NCBI GenBank assembly: GCA_036379355.1
Contig: DASVGV010000119.1
Span: 1 to 21,404 of the forward strand
DNA: 21,404 nucleotides
Direction of reading: 5' to 3'
Source of the DNA: CAJCIY01 sp036379355
Lineage (GTDB): Bacteria; Actinomycetota; Actinomycetes; Mycobacteriales; CAJCIY01
The notes beneath the pieces were generated by a model. It did not search any database and was not told where the DNA came from. It saw nothing but the letters and a program-made list of their open reading frames with translations. Of this stretch, positions 21,117-21,404 are shown piece by piece. Positions within the stretch are counted from its first letter, which is position 1; each line of letters opens with the position of its first letter. Position numbers and translations under genes: made by a program.

Positions 21117-21404
21117 GCGGGCTGAAGGAGGCGCTCGGCGGACGACGGCGAGGCGCGGTCGGTGACCACCTCGACCACGAGGTCGACGCCGCTGCTCGCG
21201 ACGACGGTCGCGGTGACCATCTGGCCGACGGTGAGCGGGGCCGCGGACCGCACCGTGCACGAGCCGTCGACCTCGGGAGCCTGGTGGGCGGCGCGCCCCT
21301 CGCCCTCGCGGCCGTCGTCGCCGACCGTCTCGACGAGCACCTCGACCTGCTGACCGACCCGCTCCTCGGCGCGCTGGGCGGTGAGCGCCTCGACCAGGTC
21401 GGTC
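21113..21404 (-). CDS. rimO: Ribosomal protein S12 methylthiotransferase RimO, C-terminal part
   Basis: Runs off the right edge, so only about the last 96 codons are here. The visible part is the end of the linker (AQRAEERVGQQVEVLVE) and a TRAM domain: GREGEGRAAHQAPEVDGSC, then VTATVVASSGVDLVVEV. Reading of AHQAPEVDG is characteristic of RimO, which methylthiolates Asp88/89 of ribosomal protein S12. The radical-SAM domain is outside the window. Assignment also rests on the rimO-pgsA-cinA order usual in actinobacteria. The stop overlaps the pgsA start. Confidence 0.88.
   Translation of the reverse strand, partial: TDLVEALTAQRAEERVGQQVEVLVETVGDDGREGEGRAAHQAPEVDGSCTVRSAAPLTVGQMVTATVVASSGVDLVVEVVTDRASPSSAERLLQPA

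Noticed and set aside
1..21404. CRISPR arrays, tRNA or rRNA genes, insertion sequences, prophage or toxin-antitoxin genes
   Set aside because: No direct-repeat arrays, cloverleaf sequences, transposase or integrase motifs or terminal repeats were seen; codon use is uniform across the window.

Overview
The window is chromosomal DNA from a high-GC Gram-positive bacterium (Actinomycetia). Evidence is the uniformly GC-rich coding sequence with G or C at nearly every third codon position, the actinobacterial gene order rimO-pgsA-cinA-clgR / lhr-DUF3046 / recA-recX / miaB-miaA-dapF, a 64-residue DUF3046 protein, a ClgR-type regulator, a fused Ada/AraC/AlkA protein followed by ogt, and a LexA box of the actinobacterial GAAC-N4-GTTC type. 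I cannot place it below class from the sequence alone. No rRNA, tRNA, CRISPR array, insertion sequence, phage gene or attachment site was seen, and no stretch over 300 bases lacks a gene.

Layout, left to right. (1) 12-5011: lysine/cell-wall and tRNA-modification genes: dapF(-), a small phosphotransferase(+), miaA(-), a secreted His-rich protein of unknown function(+), miaB(-). MiaA and MiaB act in sequence on A37 of tRNAs that read U-initial codons. (2) 5032-7826: three genes of metabolic or unknown role: a DUF2332 protein(+), a class I methyltransferase(-) and a serine/threonine dehydratase(-), the last coupled to the RNase Y gene. (3) 7823-11015: rny, recX and recA, all on the minus strand, with recX directly abutting recA. 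(4) 11016-11251: a 236-bp divergent control region with a LexA box, a possible RecA-independent DNA-damage promoter and a large imperfect hairpin. (5) 11252-18944: a repair block, adaA-alkA and ogt (alkylation damage), DUF3046(-), lhr (long helicase) and nei (oxidised bases). (6) 18900-21404: a TetR regulator, clgR, cinA C-domain, pgsA and the 3' end of rimO, all minus; rimO, pgsA and cinA overlap by 4 bp at each junction.

How it works together: the centre is a DNA-repair neighbourhood. Recombination and SOS (recA, recX) is divergent from direct reversal and base excision (adaA-alkA, ogt), followed by helicase plus glycosylase (lhr, nei). The LexA box lies between recA and adaA-alkA, so one operator could serve both sides.

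I found no clear new multi-gene system. The items most worth a second look are regulatory or architectural: four genes with a -10 hexamer 7-8 nt before the start codon (probable leaderless mRNAs), a CTG start in a CTGA overlap, the recA/alkA control region, convergent gene pairs with no room for terminators, and the secreted helical/His-rich protein behind a 168-bp leader between miaA and miaB.
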